The translations under genes were made by a program, and so were the position numbers. Source: Clostridiales bacterium (GTDB taxonomy: Bacteria; Bacillota; Clostridia; Oscillospirales; Oscillospiraceae). From it: a stretch of 53,174 nucleotides of DNA. The stretch is taken from contig JAJQCW010000079.1 in the NCBI GenBank assembly GCA_021202515.1, positions 1 through 53,174 on the forward strand, given 5' to 3'. Numbering within the stretch: position 1 is the stretch's first letter; each line of letters opens with the position of its first letter. Positions 8,058 to 16,236 of this stretch are shown here, piece by piece. Below the pieces are notes generated by a model. That model had not been told where the DNA came from. It was given only the letters and a program-made list of their open reading frames with translations, and did not search any database.

Positions 8058-9713
8058 TTGAACCACGCCGTCACCTACGTCATCGGGCACAAGAACCCGG
8101 ACACTGACACCATCTGCTCCGCCATCGCCTACGCCCGTTTGAAGGAGACTTTGACGGGGCGGCGATTCGTACCCAAACGGGCGGGCCAGCTAAACGGGGA
8201 GACCCGCTATGTCCTCCGCCGGTTCGGGGTGAAGTCCCCTGGCTATCTGGACACGCTGGAGCCGCGGGTGTCGGACATTCAAATTCAGGAGACCGGCAGT
8301 CTGACCCCGGAACTCACCCTGAAAGAAGCCTGGGAACAGATGCTGGCCCAGGGCGCGGACACCCAGCCCGTGGTGGTGGACGGCGCAGTCCGGGGCATGG
8401 TCAGCGCCGGGGACATCGCCTGCTTCTACCTGGCAGAACAGAACCTCCGGGCGCTGTCCGCCTCCGGCGCACGGTGCCGCAGCATTGTGGACACCCTCAA
8501 CGGGACGCTGCTGCTGGGAGAACCGGAGCGGCCCTTCGCCCAGGGGCAGGTGGTCATCGCCACCGACGGTCCGGCGCGGCTGGCCGGGCAGGTACAGCCC
8601 GGCGACCTGGTCATCACCGGGGACCGCCCGGAGGTGCAGCGGGCCGCGCTGGAGGCCGGGGCCGGTTGGCTGGTGGTGTGCGGCGGGGCAGAGATTTCCC
8701 CCGATGTGACGGAACTGGCGGCGGCGCGGGACTGCGTCCTGCTCTCCACCCCCCACGACAGCTATGCCACAGCCCGCCTGGTCACCCAGGCCGTCCCGGT
8801 GGGGCATATCATGCGCACCGAAAACCTGGTCTCCTTCCGGGAGGACGAGTTTGTGGCGGACATCCAGGGGGTCATGACCCGGCGGCGGTTCCGCTGGTTC
8901 CCGGTGACGGACCGGAACGGCAGTTATGTGGGGCTCATCTCCCGCCGGGACCTGATGAACCTAGAAAAGCGCCAGGTGATACTGGTGGACCACAACGAAA
9001 AGAGCCAGGCCGTGGACGGCATCGGCTTTGCCGAGGTGACGGAGGTCATCGACCACCACCGCATCGGCTCCACCATCGAGACCATTCACCCGGTCTATTT
9101 CCGCAACGAACCCTTGGGCTGCACCGCCACCATCATCGCCATGCTCTACAAGGAAAACGACGTGAAGCTGGACAAGACCACGGCGGGGCTGCTGCTGGCG
9201 GCGATTTTGTCCGACACCCTGGCCTTCCGCTCCCCCACTAGCACCCCGGAGGACCGGAAAATCGCCAAAAAGCTGGCGAAACGGGCCGACGTGGAAATCG
9301 ACGAGCTGGCCATGGCCATGTTCCAGGCGGGGAGCTGCCTGGACGGGAAAAGCGAGGAAGAAATTTTCTTCCAGGACTTCAAGACCTTCCACGCCGACCC
9401 CTACCACATCGGCGTGGGGCAGGTCAGCACCCTGGGCGAGGAGGCCCGCGACGCCCTCTGCCGCCGGATGCAGCCCCAGATGGCCCAGGTGCGCCAGCGC
9501 AGCCGTCTGGACGTGGTGTTCCTGATGCTCACCGACATCATGGACGAATCCACCCTGCTGCTCTACGAGGGCGAGGGCGGCGAGGAAATTGTGCGGCAGG
9601 CGTTCCACGTGGACTGCGCGGGCGGCACCGCCCGGCTCCCCGGCGTGCTTAGCCGCAAAAAGCAGACGGTGCCCTCCATTCTGGCCGCCATTCAGCGGAT
9701 GGAGAATGGATAA
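8058..9713 (+). CDS. Manganese-dependent inorganic pyrophosphatase with CBS and DRTGG domains, paralog 1
   Basis: Hydrolyses pyrophosphate to phosphate in the cytosol (family II, DHH superfamily). The 551 residues are far longer than the roughly 310 of simple family II enzymes. The excess is a regulatory insert of two CBS repeats (HIMRTENLVSF.. and an earlier one near residue 80) and a DRTGG-like segment, which bind adenine nucleotides in characterised relatives. Metal motifs are intact: GHKNPDTDT at 10-18, VDHN near 315, IDHHR near 332, and the C-terminal substrate motif SRKKQ. The start is TTG 8058, chosen because GGGAGGG lies seven bases upstream and the next codons give NHAVTYVIGHKNPDTD. 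No symbol is given because paralog names vary. Confidence 0.9.
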   Translation: MNHAVTYVIGHKNPDTDTICSAIAYARLKETLTGRRFVPKRAGQLNGETRYVLRRFGVKSPGYLDTLEPRVSDIQIQETGSLTPELTLKEAWEQMLAQGADTQPVVVDGAVRGMVSAGDIACFYLAEQNLRALSASGARCRSIVDTLNGTLLLGEPERPFAQGQVVIATDGPARLAGQVQPGDLVITGDRPEVQRAALEAGAGWLVVCGGAEISPDVTELAAARDCVLLSTPHDSYATARLVTQAVPVGHIMRTENLVSFREDEFVADIQGVMTRRRFRWFPVTDRNGSYVGLISRRDLMNLEKRQVILVDHNEKSQAVDGIGFAEVTEVIDHHRIGSTIETIHPVYFRNEPLGCTATIIAMLYKENDVKLDKTTAGLLLAAILSDTLAFRSPTSTPEDRKIAKKLAKRADVEIDELAMAMFQAGSCLDGKSEEEIFFQDFKTFHADPYHIGVGQVSTLGEEARDALCRRMQPQMAQVRQRSRLDVVFLMLTDIMDESTLLLYEGEGGEEIVRQAFHVDCAGGTARLPGVLSRKKQTVPSILAAIQRMENG

Positions 9714-9724
9714 AGATTTGCATG

Positions 9725-9836
9725 AAACCCCTCCACCACCGCCTAAAGGCGGCGGCCCTCCTCCGCCGTCAAGCGGCACTTCCGGGGCTTCGCCCCTCCC
9801 TGCCCTTTCAGGGGCGGCAAGAGGGGTAGTCGGTTA
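9725..9836 (+). repeat. Dispersed GC-rich modular repeat, full copy
   Basis: The cleanest forward-oriented copy. It runs from AAACCCCTCCACCACCGCCT through the CCGTCAAGCGGCACTTCC and GGCTTCGCCCCTCCCTGCC modules to GGCAAGAGGGGTAGTCGG, and fills the gap between the pyrophosphatase and the membrane-protein gene. Confidence 0.75.
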
Positions 9837-9868
9837 GGAGACACTTGTTCTTCGAGGGAGACACTCAT

Positions 9869-11167
9869 ATGGAACCGAGCGAACAAACCAAATCCCTCCG
9901 GGAACGCTGGGAAGCCCACCCCCTGCTGGGCTGTCTTCTGCTGTCCCTGGCGCTGGGAGTGGCGGGCGGACTGGTCTTTCTGATTTGGAACGCCGCCAAC
10001 AGCACCTTTCTGATGGCGAGGGACTTTCTGGTGGAGTGTCTGTTCTGGTGGCTGCTCAGCGCGGCAGGCATCAGCCTGTTTGTGGCCCCGCCGCTGGTGC
10101 TGACCGCTGCGGAGGTCTACCTGCTGGTGGTGGCCCGGAAGCGGGAAGCCCTCTACGCCAGAGGGCGGGGCATCGACATCGTGACCATTCCGCTGGGGGT
10201 GGTCTACAGCGTGCTGCTGCTGAGTGTGCTGAACGTGGTGTTCACCGACTGGACGGAGACCCTCTCCAACGCCGAGAAGCACACGCCTCTCTGGACCCAG
10301 GCGTGGCCCACGGTGGGGTGTATCGCGCTGGCGGCCTGTCTGGGCTATGTGCTGGTGAACTTTCTCCCGCTGGAGCGAACGCCGCCGCTGGCGTTGGTGC
10401 TGGGCTTCGCCGGGATGTATCTGGGCACGGCGGAGAGCCTGGTTTGGGCGGTGCAGATTTTCTCCCCCAATCCGCTGTATCTGCCGCTGCTGCTCCTGCC
10501 GTTGAACTGTGTTCTCATCACTGCCCGCACCGTTCTCCACAAGGTCTGGGCGTGGAACCATCTGGAAGCGGGCCGAACGCGGCAGTATTCCCGCCCCTGG
10601 CTGCAAAAAATCAACGATTTTCTCTCCCACTCCGCCCGCTGGCCGGTGCTGGCGCTGGTGCTGATGTGGCCGCTGCTGGGAATCCTCATCGCCCTGCTGG
10701 TGCTGCTGGGGCAACAGCCGGACGCCATCATCAAGGCGTTCACCGAGACCAGCGACTGGAACCTCTCTCAGCAGGTCGCGCCGCAGAACATCTACTATGA
10801 CGAGCATTACCTCTGCACCGTGGCGGCGGGAGGTCACCGCAAGGTGGTGAAGCCCCTGCGCATGGGCGTTCGCCACGGCCACCCGGTCATCGTCAACCGA
10901 CAGCTCTGCGTCGCCAACGCCTTCGAGCAGGTGCTGGAGGAAAAAACGCCCCGGTTCCACCGGGCGGTCCGGGGGTTTTACGACAAGTACGGCTTCCCGG
11001 TGGCAAAGCTCATCCGCTCCCGATACGTGGCGGATGGGGTATATTTTTTGATGAAGCCGCTGGAATGGCTGTTCCTGCTGGTGTTATACCTGACCGACGT
11101 GAACCCGGAGGACCGCATCGCCATTCAGTACACGGGAGCGAAGCTGTCGGATTTTGTTAGAGTGTAA
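9869..11167 (+). CDS. Membrane protein with conserved C-terminal domain, DUF6688-like
   Basis: Function unknown. The 432-residue protein has about six or seven hydrophobic segments in its first 290 residues. A soluble conserved region follows (about 295-390, with YYDEHYLCTVAAGGH and MGVRHGHPVIVNRQLC), then a final hydrophobic stretch and TDVNPEDRIAIQYTG. I recall this C-terminal pattern from proteins labelled DUF6688, but cannot confirm it here. ATG 9869 has GAGGGAG eight bases upstream. The gene lies between two pyrophosphatase paralogs and 15 bp before a 74-aa gene with which it is probably cotranscribed. Confidence 0.75.
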   Translation: MEPSEQTKSLRERWEAHPLLGCLLLSLALGVAGGLVFLIWNAANSTFLMARDFLVECLFWWLLSAAGISLFVAPPLVLTAAEVYLLVVARKREALYARGRGIDIVTIPLGVVYSVLLLSVLNVVFTDWTETLSNAEKHTPLWTQAWPTVGCIALAACLGYVLVNFLPLERTPPLALVLGFAGMYLGTAESLVWAVQIFSPNPLYLPLLLLPLNCVLITARTVLHKVWAWNHLEAGRTRQYSRPWLQKINDFLSHSARWPVLALVLMWPLLGILIALLVLLGQQPDAIIKAFTETSDWNLSQQVAPQNIYYDEHYLCTVAAGGHRKVVKPLRMGVRHGHPVIVNRQLCVANAFEQVLEEKTPRFHRAVRGFYDKYGFPVAKLIRSRYVADGVYFLMKPLEWLFLLVLYLTDVNPEDRIAIQYTGAKLSDFVRV

Positions 11168-11182
11168 AGGAGGCCACCCGCC

Positions 11183-11407
11183 ATGTTCTGGAACCGGAAC
11201 CCCAAAATCGAACCCAAGACCTTCGACCGCACCAAAAAGCGGCCTGTCATCCGGGCCAGCATCTGCACCGGGGAACAGACCGCCTGCTTCCAGAACCTGG
11301 AGACGGGAAAGCTGGAGGAAATCATGCTGCTGCGCACCCCGGCGGACCGGGCGGAGTTTCTCGCCACCTACGGCATCCGGGAGGAGGAGCTGGAAACGGT
11401 TTATTGA
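11183..11407 (+). CDS. Small conserved-looking protein of unknown function
   Basis: A 74-residue soluble protein (starts MFWNRNPKIEPKTFDR, ends REEELETVY), charged, with no signal peptide or membrane segment. AAAGGAGG is at 11167-11174, directly overlapping the stop region of the preceding membrane-protein gene, so the two form an operon. I do not recognise the family. CTGEQTACFQNLETGKLEE suggests a compact beta-rich N-terminal part followed by a helix. Confidence 0.7.
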   Translation: MFWNRNPKIEPKTFDRTKKRPVIRASICTGEQTACFQNLETGKLEEIMLLRTPADRAEFLATYGIREEELETVY

Positions 11408-11499
11408 TAAATAGTCTGTAATAGTGAATGTAAAGAGAAAATTTTGCGTTTTTTTGCTTCGTTCAAGCGCAAACGCCTGCATTTTGTTTTCTTGCTCCC

Positions 11500-11569
11500 T
11501 GTAGGGGCGGCCAGGGGCCGCCCGGAGAACGGGAGCGGAATCTGCGGGCGGCCAGGGGCCGCCCCTACA
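11500..11569. repeat. 70-bp palindromic repeat, copy 2
   Basis: The same 13-bp inverted ends as the copy at 7911-7980, with GGCCAGGGGCCGCCC sub-palindromes in each arm. It lies 63 bp upstream of the second pyrophosphatase start. Confidence 0.75.
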
Positions 11570-11632
11570 TATGCGGCAGCGCAAGAGCGACACAAAAGAG
11601 AACCAGAAAACGAGAAATTGGGAGGTACCACC

Positions 11633-13294
11633 TTGAACCAGAAACCCATCTATGTCATCGGCCACAAGAACCCGGACACGGATTCCATCTGCGCCGCCAT
11701 CGCCTACGCCAACCTGAAAAACATCCTGTCGGACGGACAGCAGAAGTACATCCCCAAGCGGGCGGGCCACACCAACCGGGAGACGAAATATGTGCTGAAA
11801 TTTTTCAAAATGAAAAAACCCGGTTACGTGGACACGCTGGAGCCGCGTATCCGGGAAGTGACCATGCGCGAGACGGCGGGCATCGACCTGGAGGCGTCGC
11901 TGAAAACAGCCTGGGAACAGATGAACGAGGAAAACCTGCGCACCCTGCCGGTGTACCAGGACGGCAAATTCATCGGCCTCATCACCCAGGGGGACATTGC
12001 CCGCTCCATGATGGAGGAGCACGCCTCCACTGCCCTGTCCTCCTCCGCAGTGAGCTGCAAAAACATCCTGGACACCCTGGACGGGACCCTCGTCGTGGGC
12101 GACATCAACGCTGTCTTTCGGGAGGGCAAGGTGGCCATCGGCGCGGCAAACCCGGAACTGATGACCCAGTACATCCAGCCCCACTCTATGGTCATCATGG
12201 GCAACCGCTCCGACGCCCAGATCAGCGCCCTGGAGCAGGGGGCCGACTGGCTCATCGTCTGCCTGGGCAGCGAGGTCTTTGAACTCATTAAAAAGCTGGC
12301 CCGTGAGAACGGCTGCAACATCATCAGCACCCCCTATAGCACCTACCGCACCGCCCGGCTCATCAACCAGTCCATGCCGGTGCGCCATGTGATGTACAGC
12401 GGCCCGGTGATCTCCTTCCACGAGTCGGACTTCGTCAAGGACGCCCGCAAGACCATGACCAAAAAGCGGCTGCGCTACTTCCCGGTGCTGGACAAGGACG
12501 ACCAGGTCATGGGCCTTATCTCCCAGCGGAACCTGCTGGACCTGCACAAGCAACAGGTGATTTTGGTGGACCACAACGAGCAGACCCAGTCCGTGGACGG
12601 CATTGAGGCGGCAGAAGTGGTGGAGGTGGTGGACCACCACCGCATCGGCGGCATCCAGACCATCGCCCCGGTGTACTTCCGCAACCAGCCTTTGGGCTGC
12701 ACCTGCACCATCATCGCCCAGATGTACCAGGAGAGCGGCGTGGAGATCACCCCCGCCATGGCGGGTATCATGTGCTCCGCCATTCTGTCCGACACCCTCT
12801 GCTTCAAAAGCCCCACCTGCACCCCCGTAGACGAGGCGGTGGCCCGGGACCTGGCGAAAATCGCCGGAATCGACCCGGAGGAGCACGCCGCCAACATGTT
12901 CCGGGCGGGCAGCCAGATCAGCGACAAGACCGAAGAAGAAATTTTCTACCAGGACTTCAAGACCTTCTCGGTGGAGGGCTTCCAGATGGGCGTGGGCCAG
13001 GTGACGGTCATCGGCGCCGAAATGGTGGAGGAACTGCGGGGCCGGATGCTGCCCTTTATGCAGCAGATTTTGGAGCGCACCCACCTGGATATGGTGTTCC
13101 TGATGCTCACCGACATCATGAAGGAGTCCAGCGTGGTCCTCTACGTGGGCGACCAGCGGAAGCTCAACCTGCCGGAGGTGGTGTCCAGCGCCTTCGGCGT
13201 CCAGGCCGGGCCGGACAGCGCCGAGCTGCCCGGCGTGGTCAGCCGGAAAAAGCAGATGATGCCCAGTCTGACCATCGCTATTCAGACCATGTAA
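11633..13294 (+). CDS. Manganese-dependent inorganic pyrophosphatase with CBS and DRTGG domains, paralog 2
   Basis: Paralog of the enzyme at 8058, 553 residues with the same domain order: DHH N-terminus (GHKNPDTDSICAAIAYAN), CBS repeats interrupted by a DRTGG-like segment (residues about 70-300), VDHN and VDHHRIGG metal motifs, then the DHHA2 part ending in SRKKQMMPS. All recognised metal ligands remain, so both paralogs should be active. The start is TTG 11633 behind GGGAGGT; an open frame extends upstream into the palindromic repeat and is not believed. A 19-bp stem hairpin follows immediately. Confidence 0.9.
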   Translation: MNQKPIYVIGHKNPDTDSICAAIAYANLKNILSDGQQKYIPKRAGHTNRETKYVLKFFKMKKPGYVDTLEPRIREVTMRETAGIDLEASLKTAWEQMNEENLRTLPVYQDGKFIGLITQGDIARSMMEEHASTALSSSAVSCKNILDTLDGTLVVGDINAVFREGKVAIGAANPELMTQYIQPHSMVIMGNRSDAQISALEQGADWLIVCLGSEVFELIKKLARENGCNIISTPYSTYRTARLINQSMPVRHVMYSGPVISFHESDFVKDARKTMTKKRLRYFPVLDKDDQVMGLISQRNLLDLHKQQVILVDHNEQTQSVDGIEAAEVVEVVDHHRIGGIQTIAPVYFRNQPLGCTCTIIAQMYQESGVEITPAMAGIMCSAILSDTLCFKSPTCTPVDEAVARDLAKIAGIDPEEHAANMFRAGSQISDKTEEEIFYQDFKTFSVEGFQMGVGQVTVIGAEMVEELRGRMLPFMQQILERTHLDMVFLMLTDIMKESSVVLYVGDQRKLNLPEVVSSAFGVQAGPDSAELPGVVSRKKQMMPSLTIAIQTM

Positions 13295-13335
13295 TGACGA
13301 ACCGCCCAAACTTGGAAAGTTTGGGCGGTTCGTCA
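13295..13335 (+). terminator. Perfect 19-bp hairpin after pyrophosphatase paralog 2
   Basis: Bases 13295-13313 pair perfectly with 13317-13335 around a GGA loop, starting at the base after the stop codon. No T-tract follows, so termination may be bidirectional or the hairpin may protect the mRNA end. Confidence 0.7.
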
Positions 13336-13562
13336 GCTATTAGCTCTTAGCTCCTAGCTGTTAGCCAGGAGCTGCTGCCTTTTACGGTTGTCCTTTATAC
13401 CCGCTATAACTTCGGCGGTGGCGCAAGGAGGGGCGCAGCCCCGGAAGTATCGCTTGACAGTGGAGGGGTTTCCCCCGCAAAGATTGACCACTGTTCGGTT
13501 TCGCTGTTCACTTTGAGCCAGTAGAGCCGAGCTAATGGCTAACGGCTAACAGCTAACAGCTC
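13332..13562. repeat. TTAGC-type short arrays flanking a GC-rich repeat remnant
   Basis: Two arrays of heptamer-like TAGCTGT/TTAGCTC units (13336-13372 and 13529-13562) flank a degenerate reverse copy of the GC-rich repeat (13414-13471, with CGGAAGTATCGCTTGACAGTGG). No gene is visible. Confidence 0.5.
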
Positions 13563-14882
13563 TTAATAATGCTTCTTATTCGTCTTATCCGCCTGTGGCA
13601 CGCTCCCATCGGCGTACTTTCCCTTGACCCGCTCCCAGTAGGCGCGGGCGGCGTTCTCGGTCTTGTTGTCCCCGTACTCGTAATAAACCCGGTCCTTGAT
13701 GCGGTCGGGCAGGTACTGCTGGGGGGTGTAGTGGTCGGGGAAGTCGTGGGGGTACTGGTAGGTCAGGCCCCGGCCCAGCTTTTTGGAGCCTTGATAGTGG
13801 GAATCCATCAGGTGGGCGGGGACAGGGCCGTAGTTGCCCCGGCGCACGTCGGAGAGGGCCGCATCAATGCCGCAGATGGCGGAGTTGGACTTGGGAGCGG
13901 TAGCCATGAGGATGGCCGCCTCCCCCAACGGGATACGGGCCTCCGGCAGGCCCAGCATATTGGCCGCGTCGATGCAGGACTTGACGATGCTCACCGCCTG
14001 GGGGTAGGCCAGGCCCACGTCCTCGCAGGCAATGACCATCAGGCGGCGGCAGGCGGAAACCAGGTCCCCCGCCTCCAGCAGCCGGGCCAGGTAGTGCAGG
14101 GCCGCGTCCGGGTCGCTGCCCCGGATGGACTTTTGCAGGGCGGAAAGGATGTCATAGTGGCTGTCGCCGTCCTTGTCGTAACGCATGGCGGACTTCTGAG
14201 CCAGCAGCGCCGCGTCCTCCAGGGTGATGTCCACCTGTCCGTCCCGCTTCACCCCTGCGGTGAACAGTAGCTCCGCGCCGTTGATGGCCTTGCGCACATC
14301 GCCGCCGCAGGAGGCCGCCAGATACTCCACCACGCCGTCCTCCAGGGCGGCAGTCTGCCCCGTCCGCTCCTCCAGCACCCGGAAGGCCCGGCGCACCGCC
14401 GGTTCCACGTCCTCCGGCTCCACCGGCTTGAACTCGAACACCGTGGCCCGGGACAGCACCGCGTTGAACACGCAGAAATAGGGGTTCTCCGTGGTGGAGG
14501 CGATGACGGTGATCTTCCCATTCTCCATGAACTCCAATAGGGACTGCTGCTGTTTTTTGTTGAAATACTGAATCTCGTCCAGGTAGAGCAGCACCCCGTT
14601 GGGGGCCAGCAGGGTGTCCACGTCGGCAATCACGTCCCGGATGTCCGAGAGGGTGGCGGTGGTGGCGTTGAGCCGGTGGAGGGTTTTGTTGGTGCGGTTG
14701 GCGATGATGTTGGCAACGGTGGTCTTGCCCGTCCCGGAGGGGCCGTAAAAGACCATATTGGGCACCGCGCCCCCCTCGATGATGCGCCGGAGGACGCCGT
14801 TTGGCCCCAGCATATGCTGCTGCCCCACCACGTCGTCCAGGGTCTGAGGGCGGATCTCATCCGCCAGCGGACGGCCATTCAT
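13563..14882 (-). CDS. rarA: Replication-associated recombination protein A (AAA ATPase)
   Basis: Clamp-loader-like AAA+ ATPase acting at stalled replication forks (RarA/MgsA family). The 439 residues are the typical length. DDVVGQQHMLG leads into Walker A GPSGTGKTT (47-55) and Walker B with sensor LLYLDEIQ (98-105); STTENPYF and SRATVFEF carry sensor/arginine-finger features. The C-terminal half contains the RarA-specific MRYDKDGDSHYD and LGRGLTYQYPHDFPDHY segments. I start at ATG 14882, preceded by AGGTGGTG; upstream in-frame residues do not resemble the family. The gene is divergent from nth. A TACAAT -10-like box lies on this strand at 14921-14916. Confidence 0.93.
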   Translation of the reverse strand: MNGRPLADEIRPQTLDDVVGQQHMLGPNGVLRRIIEGGAVPNMVFYGPSGTGKTTVANIIANRTNKTLHRLNATTATLSDIRDVIADVDTLLAPNGVLLYLDEIQYFNKKQQQSLLEFMENGKITVIASTTENPYFCVFNAVLSRATVFEFKPVEPEDVEPAVRRAFRVLEERTGQTAALEDGVVEYLAASCGGDVRKAINGAELLFTAGVKRDGQVDITLEDAALLAQKSAMRYDKDGDSHYDILSALQKSIRGSDPDAALHYLARLLEAGDLVSACRRLMVIACEDVGLAYPQAVSIVKSCIDAANMLGLPEARIPLGEAAILMATAPKSNSAICGIDAALSDVRRGNYGPVPAHLMDSHYQGSKKLGRGLTYQYPHDFPDHYTPQQYLPDRIKDRVYYEYGDNKTENAARAYWERVKGKYADGSVPQADKTNKKHY

Positions 14883-14957
14883 AGAAGTCACCACCTGTAA
14901 TGAAATGTTTGTTCTATTGTAGCACACTTTTACGGTGGGGGGAAGAAAAACTTTGCT

Positions 14958-14985
14958 TTGCTTTTTCCGGCGGACATGGTACAAT
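14958..14985 (+). promoter_or_regulatory. Promoter of nth
   Basis: TTGCTT (14958-14963), a 16-bp spacer and TACAAT (14980-14985), 34 bp before the nth ATG. Confidence 0.6.
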
Positions 14986-15018
14986 AAAAATCAGTCAAAA
15001 GCCGTCGAGGTGGTCAGC

Positions 15019-15672
15019 ATGAAAACAGAACAAGAGGTTTGGAGCATTGTGAACGCCCTCAAGAAGCTTTACCCGGACTCCCTCTGCTCCCTGCAATATG
15101 AAAAAGACTATGAACTGCTGTTCGCGGTGCGGCTCTCCGCCCAGTGTACCGACGAGCGGGTGAACAAAGTTACCCCCGCCCTGTTTGAGCGGTTCCCCAC
15201 CCTGGAAGCCTTCGCGGAGGCCGACCCCGCCGAGGTGGGAGAATACATCCACTCCTGCGGGTTCTACAACAGCAAGAGCAAGGATTTGGTCAACTGCGCA
15301 AAAATGCTCCTCTCCGACTACGGCGGCAAGGTGCCCTATGCAATGGATGACCTGCTGCGGCTGCCCGGCATCGGGCGCAAGACCGCCAACCTCATCCGGG
15401 GCGACGTCTACCACGAGCCGGGCAGCGTGGTCACCGACACCCACTGCATCCGCATCACCGGGCGGCTGGGGCTGACTGACGGCAGCAAGGACCCCGCCAA
15501 GGTGGAGAAGCAGCTTCGCGCCGTGCTGCCGCCGGAGGAATCCAACAACTTCTGCCACCGGATGGTCCTCCACGGGCGGGCGGTCTGCACCGCACGCCGG
15601 GCCAAGTGCGAGATTTGCCCCCTGTGCGAGTGGTGCAGCCATTTTCAGGCACAGAGGGCGGCGGAGGATTGA
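15019..15672 (+). CDS. nth: Endonuclease III (DNA glycosylase/AP lyase)
   Basis: Base-excision repair enzyme that removes oxidised pyrimidines and cleaves abasic sites. It is 217 residues, the usual size. The helix-hairpin-helix is LPGIGRKTAN with catalytic Lys121; the conserved Asp is in VTDTHCIR (D140). A C-terminal iron-sulfur loop has the exact spacing C190-X6-C197-X2-C200-X5-C206. ATG 15019 is used; the frame is open further upstream but without homology. The usual VDTHV sequence reads TDTHC, a mild variation. It is a single-gene unit between rarA (divergent) and a CRISPR remnant that begins 28 bp after its stop. Confidence 0.95.
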   Translation: MKTEQEVWSIVNALKKLYPDSLCSLQYEKDYELLFAVRLSAQCTDERVNKVTPALFERFPTLEAFAEADPAEVGEYIHSCGFYNSKSKDLVNCAKMLLSDYGGKVPYAMDDLLRLPGIGRKTANLIRGDVYHEPGSVVTDTHCIRITGRLGLTDGSKDPAKVEKQLRAVLPPEESNNFCHRMVLHGRAVCTARRAKCEICPLCEWCSHFQAQRAAED

Positions 15673-15700
15673 CGCAACGACTCAGACAGCATCTGGGCCA

Positions 15701-15798
15701 GTCGCCCCTTCACGGGAAGCGTGGATTGAAATTGGCTGGTTAGGCCGCGCCGCGCACTTCGGCACCTGTCGCCCCCTCACAGGGGCGTGGATTGAAAT
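15701..15798 (+). CRISPR. Orphan two-repeat CRISPR remnant, type I-C-style repeats
   Basis: Two 31-32 bp repeats (15701-15732 and 15768-15798) begin GTCGCCCC and end GCGTGGATTGAAAT, the pattern of type I-C repeats. One 35-bp spacer lies between them, the expected length. The first repeat is degenerate in its palindrome (TTCACGGGAAG). No cas gene lies within the window, so this looks like a relic or a displaced fragment. Whether the 28 bases after the nth stop are an older spacer cannot be told. Confidence 0.8.
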
Positions 15799-15910
15799 TA
15801 CAATGTGAACAGCAACGGCAACGCCGGCAACGTTTCCCCCAGCGGCCTCTCCCCTCCCCTGCCGCCAACGATTTCGCACGATTTGCCCCGCAAAGTTGGA
15901 AAAACTGCCC

Positions 15911-15939
15911 TTGACAGCGGAAACGAAAACAGGTATAAT
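15911..15939 (+). promoter_or_regulatory. Consensus promoter of the valS T-box transcript
   Basis: TTGACA (15911-15916), exactly 17 bp, and TATAAT (15934-15939): a perfect sigma-A promoter. Confidence 0.9.
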
Positions 15940-15944
15940 GACCG

Positions 15945-16198
15945 CTGTAATGGCTTTGATGGGAAGGAGTACGCGCCCTCCCCTGTTTTGCAGAGAGCGG
16001 CCGGATGGTGAAAGGCCGCAGGCAGGCGGCGCGGAAGGTCGTCCCGGAGTTCTGTCTCTGAACTTTGCAGTAGGAGACGGCGGCGCCCACCGTTATCGGG
16101 TTTGAGTGCGGGGCAAGGTCGTCCCGAATTCAGGTGGTACCGCGGAAAAGCGCCCTTTTCGCCCTGAACAAGATTTGTTCAGGGCGTTTTTATTTTTT
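15945..16198 (+). ncRNA. T-box leader (valine) of valS
   Basis: Senses uncharged tRNA-Val and permits read-through into valS. Stem I shows the GAGTA and CAGAGAGC elements on its 5' side and GAAGGTCGTCCCGGAG on its 3' side. GTC at 16038-16040 is the probable valine specifier. The T-box core AATTCAGGTGGTACCGCGG is at 16127-16145. The terminator is a 12-bp hairpin (16160-16171/16175-16186) followed by GTTTTTATTTTTT-type sequence. A 12-base block, AAGGTCGTCCCG, occurs both at the specifier strand and just before the T-box core. Confidence 0.92.
16160..16198 (+). terminator. T-box-controlled terminator before valS
   Basis: Stem CGCCCTGAACAA/TTGTTCAGGGCG with a three-base loop and a following T-run; mutually exclusive with the antiterminator formed by the T-box core. 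Confidence 0.9.
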
Positions 16199-16236
16199 GT
16201 TTGCCTTTTAGCGATAAAGAGGAGTGGAAAACCGAA

